A stretch of DNA of 16,079 nucleotides from Bacillota bacterium (lineage in GTDB: Bacteria; Bacillota; Clostridia; Oscillospirales; Butyricicoccaceae): assembly GCA_030705725.1 (NCBI GenBank), contig JAUZPW010000007.1:1-16079 (forward strand), in the 5' to 3' direction. The notes under the pieces were generated by a model, which saw only the letters and a program-made list of their open reading frames with translations, was not told the origin of the DNA and made no database searches. Numbering within the stretch: position 1 is the first letter of the stretch; each line of letters starts with the position of its first letter. The translations under genes were made by a program, and so were the position numbers. Below, piece after piece: positions 13,673-16,079 of the stretch.

Positions 13673-16079
13673 ATGTCAAAGCTTATAGACATTCTGTCTG
13701 AAATTCCGGAGTATTCTTCTCTATTGCAGAAAATCAACTCCGCTCAGGCGCGGTTTTCCCTGATCAGCGGGGTACAGCCCGTCCATAAAGCGCATATTGT
13801 CGCATCCGCCGCTTATTTTACGGGCAAAAAATGCGTCGTGATATGCCCGGATGAAAGCTCGTGCCACAGGCTGTGCTCTGACATAAACTCTTTTCTTGAA
13901 CACGATGCCGCCGCCGTGCTGCCCGCCCGCGATTTTATATTCAGAAACATCGAAGCGGTTTCGCGAGAGTGGGAACATAAAAGAATTTGTACACTCCACG
14001 GTTTTTTGACCGATAAATACTATATAATGACAGCTTCCGCCGAAGCGCTGCAACAGCGCGCCATGCCGCCGGCAGTTTTGACCGACGCGGCTTTTTTGGT
14101 TAAGTCTTCCGGCAAGTATTCGTTTGACGATATGATAAGGAGACTTCTAAGGGCGGGTTACAGAAGATCGTCCGCAGTCGAGGGCGAAGGGCAGTTTTCG
14201 GTACGCGGGGGAATTCTTGACTTTTTTACCCCCGGAGAGCCCCAGCCCGTGCGGATTGAATTCTTCGGCGACGAGATCGATTCCCTAAGCTATTTTGACC
14301 CAGGCTCACAGAGGCGCACCGAGCCGTGCGCCGAGGTGACAATTCTGCCCGCGCTTGAAACCCTGCCTTCGTATTCCGACGGGGGCAAGGAGGGGCTTAT
14401 TTCTTCTCTGCGCACTTTATTAAAATCAAAGGCGCTGCTTAAAAACCCGGCTTACCTGAGCACGCTTGAACAGGATTTAGAAAGGCTTTCAAACGAGGGA
14501 ATTTTCCCGTCGGTTGACCGGCTCATAGGTGAAATTTATCCGGGGTTTGCCTCCGCTATAGACTATGCTCCTGACGACGCCCTGTTTTTTATAGACGATT
14601 TTGCGCGTGTAAAGCAATCGGCAAAATCCTGCATTAAACGCACAAACGATGATCTCGCCTCCCTGCTTGAGGAAGGGCTTCTGCCCCCTAAGCATAAGGG
14701 CTTTTTTCTGGATTTTTCCGAGCTTCTAGAAAAAGCCGAGGCTCGCCGTGTCACGATTCTGGATACGTTTACCGCCGGTTCCTACGACAGACCCGTCAGG
14801 AACGTTTTTAATCTTTCGGCAAAGCAGCTTCCTTCTTACGGCGGAAGCCTAGAAACACTTACTTCAGATATAAAGCATTACCTAAGTCTTAATTATTCCG
14901 TTCTTGCACTTGCCGGAAGCCGCGGCACGGCGCTTCATCTGAAAGAGGTGCTCGCGGCAAATTCCGTGGCGGCTATGATAGAATTCTCGGGCCCTCAGAT
15001 TCCTCCTAAAGGAACGGTTTTAATTACCGTTAAAAATCTTTCCGCGGGCTTTGAATACCCGACGCTGCATCTGGCTGTGATTGCCGAAGGTCAAACGCAG
15101 ACCGCCGAAAAGCGAAAAAAGCAGACAAAAAAAACCGCTGCCGAGCGTATCCGCTCGTACTCTGACTTGACGCCGGGCGACCTTATCGTGCACGAGCATC
15201 ACGGCATCGGGCGTTTTTCCGGAATCGAACGGATGACCGTAGACGGCTGTGAGCGAGACTATATTAAGCTCGCCTTTGCGGGCACCGACTTTTTATATCT
15301 TCCCGCATCGTCTTTGGACCTTATTTCGAAATATATAGGCGGTGGCAGCGAGGACTCGCCCGTACGGCTGAACAAGCTCGGAGGAGCGGAGTGGCAGAAG
15401 GCCAAACAGAAGGCGAAAAGCGCCGCGAAGGACCTCGCAAAAAAGCTGATCCAGCTTTACGCGGAACGAAAAAAACTTGAAGGCTTCGCGTTTCCCCAGG
15501 ATTCGGACTGGCAGCGCGAATTTGAGGAAGCGTTCGAGTTTGACGAAACGGACGATCAATTAAGGTGCACGGCGGAAATTAAGGAGGACATGGAAAAGCC
15601 CTTTCCCATGGACAGACTACTCTGCGGCGACGTAGGTTTCGGCAAAACCGAGGTCGCGTTCCGCGCCGTTATGAAATGCGTGCTGGGCGGAAAGCAGGCG
15701 GCCATCCTGGTTCCGACAACCGTGCTGGCGCGGCAGCATTATATGACCGCAATGCGCCGCTTTGAGGGCTATCCTGTTAAAATTGAAATGCTTAGCAGGC
15801 TAAGGACACCGGCGGAAATAAAAAAATCGCTGTCCAGGCTTAAAAGCGGCATGGCAGACCTTTGTATCGGCACCCACCGGCTTTTGCAGAAGGACGTTTC
15901 TTTCAAAGACCTCGGTCTTTTAATTGTAGACGAGGAACAGCGCTTCGGAGTGACGCACAAGGAGCGCCTAAAGGAAATTTCCCGTAAGATCGACGTTCTG
16001 ACGCTGACGGCGACGCCGATTCCGCGGACGCTCAACATGGCGCTCTCAGGAATACGCGACATGTCGGTTCTAGAGGAGG
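13673..16079 (+). CDS. mfd: Transcription-repair coupling factor Mfd, 3' end cut off
   Basis: The frame is open from the ATG (GAGGGAG 7 bases upstream) to the right edge, giving 802 codons of a protein that normally has about 1,150. Mfd recognises RNA polymerase stalled at DNA damage, removes it by ATP-driven translocation and recruits UvrA. Visible order: an N-terminal UvrB-homology region (QFSVRGGILDFFTP... EFFGDEIDS, about residues 180-205); the CarD-like RNA polymerase-interacting domain starting about residue 499 (LTPGDLIVHEHHGIGRF); then the RecG-like helicase lobe with Walker A GDVGFGKT (652-659), DEEQ box (753-756) and TATPIPRT (779-786). The second RecA lobe and the UvrA-masking C-terminus lie outside the window. 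No frameshift or stop was found in a codon-by-codon read. It closes the glmU-prs-pth-mfd cluster. Confidence 0.96.
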   Translation, partial: MSKLIDILSEIPEYSSLLQKINSAQARFSLISGVQPVHKAHIVASAAYFTGKKCVVICPDESSCHRLCSDINSFLEHDAAAVLPARDFIFRNIEAVSREWEHKRICTLHGFLTDKYYIMTASAEALQQRAMPPAVLTDAAFLVKSSGKYSFDDMIRRLLRAGYRRSSAVEGEGQFSVRGGILDFFTPGEPQPVRIEFFGDEIDSLSYFDPGSQRRTEPCAEVTILPALETLPSYSDGGKEGLISSLRTLLKSKALLKNPAYLSTLEQDLERLSNEGIFPSVDRLIGEIYPGFASAIDYAPDDALFFIDDFARVKQSAKSCIKRTNDDLASLLEEGLLPPKHKGFFLDFSELLEKAEARRVTILDTFTAGSYDRPVRNVFNLSAKQLPSYGGSLETLTSDIKHYLSLNYSVLALAGSRGTALHLKEVLAANSVAAMIEFSGPQIPPKGTVLITVKNLSAGFEYPTLHLAVIAEGQTQTAEKRKKQTKKTAAERIRSYSDLTPGDLIVHEHHGIGRFSGIERMTVDGCERDYIKLAFAGTDFLYLPASSLDLISKYIGGGSEDSPVRLNKLGGAEWQKAKQKAKSAAKDLAKKLIQLYAERKKLEGFAFPQDSDWQREFEEAFEFDETDDQLRCTAEIKEDMEKPFPMDRLLCGDVGFGKTEVAFRAVMKCVLGGKQAAILVPTTVLARQHYMTAMRRFEGYPVKIEMLSRLRTPAEIKKSLSRLKSGMADLCIGTHRLLQKDVSFKDLGLLIVDEEQRFGVTHKERLKEISRKIDVLTLTATPIPRTLNMALSGIRDMSVLEE

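Noticed and set aside
13721..16062. Several minus-strand open frames within mfd
   Set aside because: The plus strand reads as continuous Mfd with helicase motifs in order; the antisense frames have no ribosome sites or recognisable domains.

Overview
The window looks like a chromosomal housekeeping segment from an anaerobic Firmicute, most likely class Clostridia (Oscillospirales/Ruminococcaceae-like). The basis is the conserved glmU-prs-pth-mfd order, the DnaD/DnaI-type primosome loader pair, the zapA-U32 pair, strong Shine-Dalgarno sites and several TTG/GTG starts. No rRNA, tRNA, CRISPR array, phage or insertion sequence was recognised, and no gap without a gene exceeds about 160 bases.

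Layout. (1) Positions 1-2673, minus strand: zapA (cell division), a U32 family protein resembling the RNA hydroxylase RlhA, and the 5' part of dut (dUTPase), which runs off the left edge. (2) Positions 2834-6292, plus strand: proB and proA (first two steps of proline synthesis from glutamate), a 66-residue unknown protein, and a membrane-anchored HExxH protein of the DUF3810 type. This block is visibly more AT-rich than its surroundings. (3) Positions 6331-8626, plus strand: a three-gene polar amino acid ABC importer (lipoprotein, permease, ATPase). It has its own sigma-A-like promoter overlapping the end of the DUF3810 gene, a perfect hairpin after the binding-protein gene, and a strong terminator. 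(4) Positions 8696-10640, minus strand: a DnaD-domain protein followed by a DnaI/DnaC-like helicase-loader ATPase, convergent with block 3 and divergent from block 5. (5) Positions 10786-16079, plus strand: a GlmU-like protein, prs (PRPP synthase), pth (peptidyl-tRNA hydrolase) and mfd (transcription-repair coupling factor, cut by the right edge).

Most of the window is well-understood core metabolism and information processing. The most unusual item is the GlmU homologue. Its acetyltransferase half is intact, but its uridyltransferase half is shortened and has lost the nucleotide-binding loop and the metal-binding aspartate, so it is probably a one-activity enzyme. Next are the uncharacterised 66-residue protein plus DUF3810 pair translationally linked to proBA, the compositional break around that block, and two strong RNA hairpins that do not look like ordinary terminators (7167-7197 and 13601-13624). 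I found no convincing wholly new multi-gene system.
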